DNA of 44,244 nucleotides from an uncultured Bacteroidales bacterium. Its GTDB lineage: Bacteria; Bacteroidota; Bacteroidia; Bacteroidales; Muribaculaceae. The notes under the pieces are model-generated. The model made no database searches and was not told the origin of the DNA. It was given only the letters and a program-made list of their open reading frames with translations. A program made the translations under genes and the position numbers. Within the stretch, counting starts at the first letter, position 1, and every line of letters starts with the position of its first letter. The stretch covers positions 1 through 44,244 of the forward strand of contig CACZNH010000026.1 in the NCBI GenBank assembly GCA_902782465.1, in the 5' to 3' direction. Below are positions 26,535-35,300 of the stretch, piece after piece.

Positions 26535-29282
26535 TTATGTGTCGATGTCGTCAAAGGGGATGCGTTGCTGGCCGGTAAAGCTGTCCAGCACCTCGTCCTG
26601 GCTTATGCCGTCGGTGGCGGGGGTGTCGTCCTCGCCGCCCTCGTCGGTGGTTGCCACCACGGTGGTCTGTTCCTCGACGGGTGCCGGTTCGCGAGGCTCA
26701 ATCTCGGTGATTTTAGCCACCTCCCAGTTGGTGACGCGGCGTCCTTTGGCCTTGAAGGTCTTCACGCCGATAAATTCCTCGGCATCGATGACAAACGGCT
26801 CGCGGAAGGCGTCGCCTCCGCCCATCTTCACCTCAAAGCGCGGGCACGGCTCGTCGCTCAACAGCAGCAGACGCGAGTCGGGATTGGTGCCGATGATGCT
26901 CTGCTTCTTGGTGTTGTCTTCGAGGGTAAAGCGCTTGATGTAGGGGTGACCTTGGTCAGCATCGTCAAGTACGGCAGTCCAAACCTTGTCCTTGACAAAC
27001 TTCTCGATGCGCAGGATGCCCTCGTCGTAGTGGTTGGTGGCCTCGGCGCTGGTGGTGTAGTAGTCGCCATTGCCCATGATGACCAGGATGCGGTCATCGC
27101 CGCCAAACAGGCCCAATGAGCGGCCATGGCCCTCGTAGTTGATGCGCAGGATGTCGGGGTCGAACCACACCTCGCGGTCGCCCAGCGTCGATTGGCCAGC
27201 CTCCTTGAGTGAGATGCGGTGCACCTCGTTCTTGGTGACGATGTTGCCGCGCGCCTGCTTGCCCTTGATGGCGAGTTCGGCCAGGTTGACGTCAAACTGC
27301 AGGATCTTCAGCCTGAACTTGGGCTTGAGGGTGATGCGCAGCACCTCGGCCTCGCCATTGGGGTTGGCGGTGAACCAGGTGATCTTGCTGCCCGGCTTGC
27401 CCTGGGTGATGTCATATTCCTTGTCGCGCGTGATGCCTGTGACGGCAAATCGCTTCATGAAGGTCGTGCCTCCACGGCCGTCCTGGTACAACACATTATA
27501 TATAGTGCGGTCATCGCCCTTCTTGAAGACGTTCAGGTACAGGATGTTCTTGCCCACGTAAATCTTGTCGGCGACCTTGATGACCTTGAACTTACCGTCC
27601 TTGTAGAAGATGATGATGTCGTCGATGTCCGAGCAGTTGCACACAAATTCGTCCTTCTTCAGGCCCGTGCCGATGAAGCCGTCAGCGCGGTTGATGTACA
27701 GCTTCTGGTTGGCCTCGGCGACCTTGCTGGCAACGATGGTGTCAAACTCGCGGATGACGGTGCGGCGCGGGTACTTGGCGCCGTACTTGGTCTTCAGGCC
27801 CTTGAACCACTCGATGGTGTAGTCGGTGAGGTGGGCCAGCTTGTCGTCGATGTCCTCGATGCGCTCCTTCAGGCGGGCGATGTTCTCGTCGGCCTTGTCG
27901 CTGTTGAACTTGAGGATGCGCTTCATCGGGATTTCGAGCAGGCGCAGCAGGTCGTCCTCGGTAATCTCGCGGTAGAATTGCGGCTTGTAGGGCGTCAGTC
28001 GCTTGTCGATGTGCTTGAGGGCTTTGGCTTGGTCCTTGGCGTTCTCAAACTCCTTGTCCTTGTAGATGCGCTCTTCGATGAAGATTTTCTCCAGCGACAC
28101 GTTGTGCAGCGTTTCCATCGTCTCGCCACGCTGAATCTGCAACTCCTGGCGCAGGATTTCTCGCGTGCGGTCCACGCTGTAGCGCAGCACGTCGCTCACG
28201 GTGAGGAACTGCGGCTTCTGGTCCTTGATGACACAGCAGTTGGGCCAGATAGAGATTTCGCAGTCGGTGAAGGCATACAGGGCGTCGATGGCGATGTCGC
28301 TGCTCGTACCCGCCTGCAGGCTCACGATAATCTCGGCGGTGGCACTGGTATTGTCCTCGACCTTGCGGATTTTGATTTTGCCGCGCTCACCGGCCTTGAG
28401 GATGGACTCGATGACGGTGCCGGTGGTCTTGCCGTAGGGCACATCCTTGACCAGCAGCGTCTTGTTGTCGAGTTTCTCGATTTTGGCGCGCACGCGCACA
28501 TAGCCGCCGCGCTCGCCGTCATTGTAGTGGCCCACGTCGATGTAGCCGCCCGTCTGGAAGTCGGGGTAGAGGTGGAACTCCTCGTCGCGCAGGTAGCTCA
28601 CAGCCGCGTCACACACCTCGTTGAAGTTGTGCGGCAGGATTTTGCACGACAGGCCCACGGCAATGCCCTCGGCGCCCTGGGTCAACAGCAGCGGGAACTT
28701 GGCGGGCAGTGTCAGCGGTTCGCGCTTGCGGCCATCGTAGGACAGGCCCCAGTCGGTCACCTTGGCATTATACACCGCATCCAGGGCAAACTCGCTCAAT
28801 CGCGCCTCGATGTAACGTCCGGCAGCCGCACCGTCGCCGGTGAGGATGTTACCCCAGTTACCCTGTGTGTCGATGAGCAGCTCTTTTTGTCCCAGCTGCA
28901 CCAGTGCACTGTAGATGGAGGCGTCACCATGCGGGTGGTACTGCATCGTCAATCCCACGATGTTGGCGACCTTGTTGAAATGGCCGTCGTCGGCCTCCTT
29001 CATGGCGTGCATGATGCGGCGCTGCACAGGCTTGAAGCCGTCCTCGATGTGGGGAACGGCACGCTCCAGAATCACGTAAGAGGCATAGTCGAGAAACCAG
29101 TTCTCATACATGCCGCTCAGCTGCAATTTCTTATCTTTTGGCACCTGGTAGGTGGAATGGGCCTGTGGCTCAACGCCCTCGCCGCCCTCGTTGGGCGTAG
29201 TGGCGTCATTCTCGTCTTGAGGATTACCCTCGATAGGCTCCTGCCCATCCTGTCCTTCCAGTTCGTCGTCGTCTTTTTTCAT
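26535..29282 (-). CDS. parC: DNA topoisomerase IV subunit A (ParC; GyrA/ParC family)
   Basis: A 915-residue type IIA topoisomerase A subunit. After an acidic extension of about 45 residues comes the breakage-reunion domain: LDYASYVILERAVPHIEDGFKPVQRR, YHPHGDASIYSALVQLGQ, and the catalytic tyrosine in AAGRYIEARLSE (near 159). The C-terminal domain forms blades without a clear QRRGGKG GyrA box (only KQARGNIVTKN), favouring ParC over GyrA. The tail is acidic and threonine-rich. parE is not in the window. It is transcribed from the minus-strand box at 29306-29313. Confidence 0.93.
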   Translation of the reverse strand: MKKDDDELEGQDGQEPIEGNPQDENDATTPNEGGEGVEPQAHSTYQVPKDKKLQLSGMYENWFLDYASYVILERAVPHIEDGFKPVQRRIMHAMKEADDGHFNKVANIVGLTMQYHPHGDASIYSALVQLGQKELLIDTQGNWGNILTGDGAAAGRYIEARLSEFALDAVYNAKVTDWGLSYDGRKREPLTLPAKFPLLLTQGAEGIAVGLSCKILPHNFNEVCDAAVSYLRDEEFHLYPDFQTGGYIDVGHYNDGERGGYVRVRAKIEKLDNKTLLVKDVPYGKTTGTVIESILKAGERGKIKIRKVEDNTSATAEIIVSLQAGTSSDIAIDALYAFTDCEISIWPNCCVIKDQKPQFLTVSDVLRYSVDRTREILRQELQIQRGETMETLHNVSLEKIFIEERIYKDKEFENAKDQAKALKHIDKRLTPYKPQFYREITEDDLLRLLEIPMKRILKFNSDKADENIARLKERIEDIDDKLAHLTDYTIEWFKGLKTKYGAKYPRRTVIREFDTIVASKVAEANQKLYINRADGFIGTGLKKDEFVCNCSDIDDIIIFYKDGKFKVIKVADKIYVGKNILYLNVFKKGDDRTIYNVLYQDGRGGTTFMKRFAVTGITRDKEYDITQGKPGSKITWFTANPNGEAEVLRITLKPKFRLKILQFDVNLAELAIKGKQARGNIVTKNEVHRISLKEAGQSTLGDREVWFDPDILRINYEGHGRSLGLFGGDDRILVIMGNGDYYTTSAEATNHYDEGILRIEKFVKDKVWTAVLDDADQGHPYIKRFTLEDNTKKQSIIGTNPDSRLLLLSDEPCPRFEVKMGGGDAFREPFVIDAEEFIGVKTFKAKGRRVTNWEVAKITEIEPREPAPVEEQTTVVATTDEGGEDDTPATDGISQDEVLDSFTGQQRIPFDDIDT

Positions 29283-29305
29283 ATCATTGATAGTGATTTA
29301 ACCCG

Positions 29306-29313
29306 CAAAGATA
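29306..29313 (-). promoter_or_regulatory. Candidate -7 box for parC
   Basis: TATCTTTG on the minus strand, 23 bp before the parC start. It is the same octamer as those before the coiled-coil (19402) and AlkD-like (40366) genes. No clear -33 box. Confidence 0.6.
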
Positions 29314-29370
29314 CATAAAAAAAATGACTTAACAGCCATAACCCCGCGGTTTCCCATTTTAAAGTAATTT

Positions 29371-29392
29371 CAAATAGGAATCAAATAGGAAT
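29371..29392 (+). repeat. Tandem 11-bp direct repeat upstream of the FGE-like gene
   Basis: CAAATAGGAAT occurs twice back to back, ending 16 bp before the -7 box of the plus-strand promoter. It occupies the region where a -33 box or activator site would lie. Confidence 0.65.
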
Positions 29393-29408
29393 CCCTAAAA
29401 AATAATTG

Positions 29409-29416
29409 TACCTTTG
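29409..29416 (+). promoter_or_regulatory. -7 box of the FGE-like gene
   Basis: TACCTTTG, 34 bp before the ATG at 29451. The implied start site near 29423 gives a short leader, so translation would be expected to begin at 29451 rather than further downstream. Confidence 0.7.
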
Positions 29417-29482
29417 TCGCAAGAATAATTATTATCTTAAATTAGTATCAATGATGAAAAAATCAGTTCAATTGTATTTGCG

Positions 29483-30277
29483 TTGATTCTGATGACTGTA
29501 ATTTCTACGTCATGTGGAAAGGATGAACCCGTGAATCCCGACGAACCGAAGACCGAGACCTTCACTGTGAACGGCGTGACGTTCAAGATGGTGGAGGTCG
29601 CTGGTGGCACGTTCACCATGGGCGCGACCGCCGAGCAGGGCGGCAATGTCTTCGATGAAGAAAAGCCAGCCCACGAGGTAACACTATCGAGTTACTGCAT
29701 CGGCCAGACCGAGGTGACGCAGGCCTTGTGGCAGGCCGTGATGGGTAGCAACCCAAGCTACATTAGTAGTCGTAACAATTACGCCACGAACCTTCAGCGT
29801 CCTGTAGAGTTCGTCTCATGGGACGATTGCCAGACGTTTATCACCAAGTTGAACCAATTGACAGGTAAGACGTTCCGCCTGCCTACCGAGGCTGAATGGG
29901 AGTTTGCAGCCCGTGGCGGCAACCGCAGCCAGGGCTACAAATACTCGGGTAGCAACAACCCTGATGATGTGGCGTGGTATTGGTTTAATATTCCCTCACT
30001 TGAAGGATATGGCACAACACAAACAGTTGCCACTAAAGCCCCTAACGAATTGGGTCTGTATGACATGAGCGGCAACGTGTGGGAGTGGTGCCAGGACTTG
30101 TATGACCGTTACAGCAGTGATGCGCAGACCAACCCTGTCGGTCCTTCAACGGGCTATGGCCGCGTGTTCCGTGGTGGCAGTTGGCTCAACGACGCCTACA
30201 CCTGCCGTGTGTCGCCCCGCGCCGGCTACGCCCCAACGAACAGGACCGACTGTATAGGATTGCGACTCGCTCTTTAG
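29483..30277 (+). CDS. FGE/SUMF1-like lipoprotein with an apparent start-region frameshift
   Basis: The open frame encodes a formylglycine-generating-enzyme-like sulfatase-modifying domain: MVEVAGGTFTMGATAEQGG, YCIGQTEVTQALWQAVMG, FRLPTEAEWEFAARGG, NVWEWCQDLYDRY and RVFRGGSWLND. In the active-site segment AYTCRVSPRAG only the first of the two catalytic FGE cysteines has a counterpart, so aerobic FGE activity is unlikely; structural or binding roles are more likely. The best ATG (29451) reads MMKKSVQLYLR then stops at 29484. One extra A in the A6 run would give MMKKISSIVFALILMTVIS, a textbook lipoprotein signal ending at STSC. As written, only TTG (29483) or ATG (29492) open the frame. Confidence 0.82.
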   Translation: MILMTVISTSCGKDEPVNPDEPKTETFTVNGVTFKMVEVAGGTFTMGATAEQGGNVFDEEKPAHEVTLSSYCIGQTEVTQALWQAVMGSNPSYISSRNNYATNLQRPVEFVSWDDCQTFITKLNQLTGKTFRLPTEAEWEFAARGGNRSQGYKYSGSNNPDDVAWYWFNIPSLEGYGTTQTVATKAPNELGLYDMSGNVWEWCQDLYDRYSSDAQTNPVGPSTGYGRVFRGGSWLNDAYTCRVSPRAGYAPTNRTDCIGLRLAL

Positions 30278-30296
30278 TCTTATTCCTCGTCAATTT

Positions 30297-30360
30297 AACG
30301 TAATTTAGTGGTTTGGCTCGGGCGGAGCTTTTGCCCGCCCATGCCAACCGCTAATTCGTA
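30297..30360. terminator. Hairpin between convergent genes
   Basis: An outer stem pairs 30302-30317 with 30343-30356 (two bulges) and an inner stem GGGCGG/CCGCCC pairs 30320-30325 with 30335-30340. No T tract follows, but the position between the convergent FGE-like and zinc-ribbon genes suggests bidirectional termination. Confidence 0.65.
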
Positions 30361-30386
30361 CATCAAATAATGGATGCTGGAAAGGG

Positions 30387-30863
30387 TTATTGCAGGGCGT
30401 CGATGAGGAGGCCGAAGAAGACGTAGGCGGCGAACAGCACGAGGGTGAAGACGATGGTGCGGCCCATGCAGCCCCAACCGCTCATGCCTCCGGATTTTTT
30501 CTTTTTCTTCTTGGATTTCTTTTTTCCTGACGTGTTGCGTTTCGGGGGTGTCGTAGTGTCACTGCCGCTCAAGCCGGTGTAGCGGTAGGAGGTGGATGCA
30601 GGTTTCATGCGTGTCTTGTGGGGTGGCGGAGTGCTGCTGCTGGCCTTGTATTCGGGTGGGGTGTCGGTGTTGAAACTTATGGTCTGCTGCTGGCGTTTTG
30701 GCGCTGTTTGGGGCTTATCGGCACGGGGCGTGACGGTGGCTTTGGGCACGGGTTGCCGTGCCTGCAGCAGACATTGCGGGCAGACAATCACGCCATCGTT
30801 GGCGACGAGCTGCTCGTTGCTGATATTCAGCTTTTTACCGCATTTGGGACAAGTCCAGCGCAT
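30387..30863 (-). CDS. Tail-anchored zinc-ribbon protein
   Basis: 158 residues. The N-terminus is a zinc ribbon of the MJ0042 type (WTCPKCGKKLNISNEQL...VIVCPQC; cysteines 5, 8, 28 and 31). A low-complexity proline/threonine linker and a lysine block (KKKSKKKKKKSG) follow, then one hydrophobic span at about 136-156 (TIVFTLVLFAAYVFFGLLID) near the C-terminus. The topology suggests a cytoplasmic ribbon tethered to the inner membrane. It is the last gene of the operon that includes the tubulin-like and actin-fold genes, separated by a strong heptad hairpin that may reduce its expression. Confidence 0.8.
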   Translation of the reverse strand: MRWTCPKCGKKLNISNEQLVANDGVIVCPQCLLQARQPVPKATVTPRADKPQTAPKRQQQTISFNTDTPPEYKASSSTPPPHKTRMKPASTSYRYTGLSGSDTTTPPKRNTSGKKKSKKKKKKSGGMSGWGCMGRTIVFTLVLFAAYVFFGLLIDALQ

Positions 30864-30869
30864 TGATTT

Positions 30870-30951
30870 TAGTTAGGAGTTAGAAGTTAGGAGTTAGGAG
30901 TTAGGGAAAATTTTACTTCTCACTCCTAACTCCTCACTCCTAACTTCTCAC
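30870..30951 (-). repeat. Long heptad-repeat hairpin upstream of the zinc-ribbon gene
   Basis: Left arm 30870-30905 has five AGTTAGG/AGTTAGA units; right arm 30915-30951 has CTTCTCA and CTCCTAA units in the opposite sense. The arms are complementary over about 35 bp with few mismatches and an A/T loop (AAAATTTT). This is the most complete palindrome of the set. Confidence 0.88.
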
Positions 30952-30969
30952 GGGCAAAAGCCCGTGAGA
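30946..30969 (-). terminator. Perfect 10-bp hairpin after the adaptor gene
   Basis: TCTCACGGGC pairs with GCCCGTGAGA around AAAA (a TTTT loop on the minus strand). It begins 2 bp beyond the TAA of the 30972 gene. It could act as an attenuator before the zinc-ribbon gene. No T tract directly follows on the minus strand. Confidence 0.6.
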
Positions 30970-30971
30970 GA

Positions 30972-32186
30972 TTATCCCTCGTAGTGGATGATAGCTTTGA
31001 CAACGACGTGCCACTTGCCGTCGATGAACTCGGCCTCGCCGGCACGGTCGGTGACGATGCGTGAACCGTTGGGAATCTGGATGGCGTTGCCCGAGCAGGC
31101 ACGAATCAGGTTCTCGGCGGGCATCATCAGGGCGAAGCGGTGTACCTCGGGCTTGTCGATGACCTCAAATTTGCCGTGCTTGCCGTCGAATGTCGTCAGC
31201 ACATAGATGGAATTACCCGGCTCAAACTCGTCGCTCACGCGGGTGAAGTCGTCGTTCTCGTCGGGCTTGCTCATGAACAGGTTGACGATTTCGCCTTCCT
31301 CCTCATTTTCCTCCTGTACTTCTTCCTGTACGGGGGCAACGGTCTCCTCTTCGATTTCAGCCTCAGGCTCGGGAGCAGGCTCTTCGGCAACTTCCTCTTC
31401 GATTGCCTCCTCAGCGGGAGCGGCAACGACTTCGGGAGCTACCTCCTCGACGATGGGCTTACGGGGCGACTTGCCAGTCAAGCGGATGGAGAGTGCTTTC
31501 ATCTCTTCGGCGGCATCGGCCGAGAATTCCTGCAGGTTGGCGTTGGTGCGTTCCAGCTCACGGGCAAAGGCTCGGTTCATCTCCTTGATTTTGCCACGGT
31601 TGCTCAGGGCGGTAAGCAGAGCGCACAGACCCAGCAGCGAGCCCAGGATGCCTAACCACATGGGCAGGTTAACGGGGCATGCAGCGCCCTTGTTGTCCTT
31701 CTTTGCAACAGCGGCGTTGGCCTCATTGCCCTCACCCTCTTGTGTGCCGTCGGCATTCTCGCCATCGACCTGCTGGTCAGTTGTCTGGGCAGGTACCTCG
31801 TTGGCAAATTCGGGATGGTCGGTGATAAAGGCCTGGAACTCAGGTTCGACGAGTTTCCAGATTTGCGGGGTTACCAGCTCCTTGAGGTCGTTCATGGTGC
31901 CGGGTTTGTCCTCTTCATCCTTGAACTCCTTGTAGATTTTCTCCCACTTGCGGCCCTGGCCTCCGTAAATCTCGTTGAGGTTGTCGAGGGTGTAGCCCTG
32001 GGGATACTGTGACTTGATTTCCTCAATCTTCTTGCCGAAGCGGCGGTCACAGGCGGTGTAATGGGCACATGTTGCCAATCCCTGTTTCCACAGCGACGGG
32101 GAGAGCGGTTGGTCGGCGTTCTGTTGCGCCATTGCCGAGATGGCGAGGCAGACGATGGCTGCCATAATGATTGTCAAGCGTTTCAT
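30972..32186 (-). CDS. Signal-peptide, single-span protein with acidic linker, operon partner
   Basis: 404 residues: signal peptide 1-20 (MKRLTIIMAAIVCLAISAMA), an extracytoplasmic part to about 170, one transmembrane span at 176-196 (MWLGILGSLLGLCALLTALS), a short coiled-coil-like stretch (200-235), a Glu/Ala/Pro-rich linker (246-300) and a C-terminal globular domain of about 100 residues. The likely topology places the last domain in the cytoplasm, where it could meet the actin-fold and tubulin-like partners; this is inference. I do not recognise the family. It is encoded between the giant ATPase-fold gene and the zinc-ribbon gene, with heptad spacers on both sides. Confidence 0.78.
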   Translation of the reverse strand: MKRLTIIMAAIVCLAISAMAQQNADQPLSPSLWKQGLATCAHYTACDRRFGKKIEEIKSQYPQGYTLDNLNEIYGGQGRKWEKIYKEFKDEEDKPGTMNDLKELVTPQIWKLVEPEFQAFITDHPEFANEVPAQTTDQQVDGENADGTQEGEGNEANAAVAKKDNKGAACPVNLPMWLGILGSLLGLCALLTALSNRGKIKEMNRAFARELERTNANLQEFSADAAEEMKALSIRLTGKSPRKPIVEEVAPEVVAAPAEEAIEEEVAEEPAPEPEAEIEEETVAPVQEEVQEENEEEGEIVNLFMSKPDENDDFTRVSDEFEPGNSIYVLTTFDGKHGKFEVIDKPEVHRFALMMPAENLIRACSGNAIQIPNGSRIVTDRAGEAEFIDGKWHVVVKAIIHYEG

Positions 32187-32303
32187 AACTTTTAAAAGTT
32201 TTAAGTTTTTAGTTCTAAGTTGTAAGTGATAATACTTTGTCCATCAACTCATTATTGGGATAGAAATCATACTAAAAACTTACGACTCAAAACTTACAAC
32301 TAT
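32187..32303 (-). repeat. Heptad-repeat arms between the actin-fold gene and the adaptor gene
   Basis: Left arm 32187-32228 in AGT phase (AGTTTTA, AGTTTTT, AGTTCTA, AGTTGTA); right arm 32271-32303 in ACT phase (ACTAAAA, ACTTACG, ACTCAAA, ACTTACA). A 42-bp non-repeat segment lies between. The exact seven-base phasing with variable positions is clearest here. Confidence 0.85.
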
Positions 32304-32307
32304 ATTA

Positions 32308-35300
32308 TTATTGGTTAAACTTGCTGATGATATCGTTGCGCATATTCTTGAGCAGGTTGTGGCGGATGACACCGATGATGGGGTAGAAGAACGGTACGTC
32401 CTCCACGATGTCATTGGCGTTGTAGCGACCCTTGAGGAAGGAGTTGATACCCGCCGTCAGGTAGTTGGCCAGGTTGTCGCTCAGCACACTCTCGAACAGG
32501 CGCAACACGTTGTTCTCGATGCCAAACTCGTCCTTGACGGTGGCATCGCACAGGTCGATGAAGAACTGGTTGAACTCCTTGACCTTCTCGACCAGCTTGT
32601 CGCGCACCTCAAGCGATTCGACCTGGGCCATCGTCAGTTCGTCGTCACCCAGCATCGAGCAGCAGTAGCGCATGCGCTTCACGTTGGTGGCGTTGTAGCG
32701 GGCCACGTCGGCCTGACCCTCCAGGCGGCGGTTCTCGAGTTTGATGCCGCCACGGCAGGTAATCTGCTTGGGACACTGGATTTCCTGCTTGATTTCAAAG
32801 TTCTCGGTGTACTGCTTGCCGTAAACGCGCTCGATGATGGTCTGCGTGAGCATGTTGATGCGGCTTTGCGACCCCAGGATGTTCAGTATCTTGCTTCCCG
32901 TTCCCGAGAAGTAAATCTGCTTGGGCATCTCGTAGTCGCGCTGCTTCATCGCCTGGGCGATGTAGTAGATGATGGCCGAGTAGAAGTACATGAAGATGAG
33001 CCTGCGCTGGCTGTCGTTGCGCAGCAGGGCGTTGTAGCTGTACAGGTTGCGGTCAATCTCGCGAAGTGTGCGCAGTTCCTCGACATTCTCAATCGAGAAC
33101 AGGAAGGCGTTGATGTCCTCGCTGCGCTTCTGGGCCATGATGTCGTTGAGGATGCTGCTCAAGTAGGCGATGTGGCCTGCCTTGTCATTCTCGATGAGCT
33201 GCTTGAAGTAGCGGGTGTAGTGCTGCAGCAGCGGATTGTTGTCGGCATCTTTGTCGGTGAAACCGTCGCCAAAGATGGCGTTGCCAGCAAAGCGGAACGA
33301 CGAGATGGCGACCGGTTCGCTGGTCATGCGGTCCTCGCTGGGCTGATAGATGACCGTGTCGCAGGTGCCACCGCCGATGTCGATGGACACATAGCTGCTG
33401 CCTGCCACCTCGGCACCGCTGTAGTAATAGGCGGGAGCAAGGCTCTCGGGATAAGAGCGCAGGCGGTCGCTGTCGGCACCGATGTAGGTGTTGAACAGCT
33501 CAACCCAAGTCCTCTCCAGCATGTCGCGGTCACTGCCGCCCATGCTCACGGGATAGAAGTAAACAATCTCGGTGCGACGCAGGTCAGCGTTCTCAAGCAG
33601 GGCTTTGGCCTTGATGAGCAGGGTCAACTCGCGCAGGAACGACTTGGCGAGTTCGGTGTCGCCTTTCCACTTGAGGTTGGTCGTCACCTCATAGCCGTGG
33701 AAGTAGCGCCTCTCGTACAGGAACGGGATGTTCACGTCGCTGAACAGGTCGCTGCCCATGCCGCTGTTCTCGTTGCGTGCCAGCGTGGAACGCAGCGGGA
33801 AACCATAGACGTTGTCAATCTCGCGCGGCACGAACTCAACGCGCTGCACCTGTTCGGCATACTCCAGCGACTTGGGCTTGTGCAACGAGGCGACAAGCAC
33901 CTGCTGGGCACCGTATTCAAAGGTGAACGGACGCGATGGCTGTCCGCGCTCGGCCCACTCGACATGGGTATTGGTTGTGCCGAAGTCCACGGCAAAGATG
34001 AGTTCCTTGGCGCTCGGCATGTAAGGCTTCCACTGCGGGATAATCACGCCGCTGGTGCGTCCCAAGTGGTTCTGCACGCTCACCTCCATGTAGTCAAACG
34101 AGCCGTCCACGTCATAGTAGGTGGTGCTGTAGCCCGAGTGCGAACGGATGGCGTCGCGCACGTTCAGTCCGTCGGTCTTAATGCCGTTCTTGTAGAAACG
34201 CAGGGTCGCGCCGCCGCTCTCAATCATGGTGAACAGCTGCACCGTGTAGTCGTCGTTGGCATCGGTCTTGACAAACGGGAATATCGAGGTGGACAGGGTC
34301 GCGCCCACGACACGGCCTGTGCCGCGACGCTCGTCAAAGGTCCACGTGTGGTCGTTGATGGGGAAATACTTGCGCGAGAGTTCGATATAGCGGTTCTCGC
34401 CCTTCTTGACACGGATGCGCAGGGTAACCATCACGCTGCCGTCGGCAAACTCCTCGATGTCGATGACGTGGCGTCCGGCAATGGTGCCCTTCAGGTAGTC
34501 GGTGTCAAAGTAGGTGAACAGCAAGGGCTTCAAGGGCAGCAGGTAGCCGCAGGTGGGCTGCGGAGTGCGCGGCTTGAGGTTGCCGTCAAAGAAATGGTCC
34601 GTGTCGATGACGCAGCCGCTGTCGAGGCGCACGATGGAATCGGTCAGGAAATCATCGGTGGTGACAAACGGGTACTGAATCGAGGTGTCGGGCAACTTGC
34701 GGTCGCTCAAGGGGACGTTGCCGCCATAGACCTGGGTGGCGCTGTCCCATTCCTTGTCGATATAGCGGAAGTGCTCCACGCTGCCGTTGAAACCGTTGAC
34801 GAGCACCAGGGGCAACTCGCTCTTGGTCTGCGGCAGGGTAGGGGTGATGACAAAGTCGCTCTCGCTGGCAGCGGTGCGGATGTCCAGCACGCGCTTGTGG
34901 TAGAAGCGGGCGCCCAGCACACTCACGTCGATGCCGCCGCCGAAGGGGTCGTAGTTGTGTTCCAACTGCTCCAGCACGGTGCTGGCACGTCCCTCGTCCA
35001 GGGCGTCCAGGTTGGGGATGACCGTGGTGATGCGGCGGTACAGGTCGGGGCGGTTCTGGCGCAAGGGCTCCAGGTTCTTCTGCATATAGGCATATACCTC
35101 GCCGCAATGAATGCGCAGCGTGGGATAGGCGTTCATCAGCAGATAGAAATAGAAGACGAAGTCCTCGTCACGTTGCCACAGGTGGCGCGTCTCGCCGAAC
35201 AGGCTCACGCCCTGTTCCACCTTGATGGCATCGATGGTGCCCAGGGCGGGTGCCGCCATCACTACCGAGGCGGGCGATGTGCCGCCCAGCACTTGACGGT

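Noticed and set aside
27219-29318. Long plus-strand open frame opposite parC
   Set aside because: Shadow of the parC reading frame; no motifs and no promoter.
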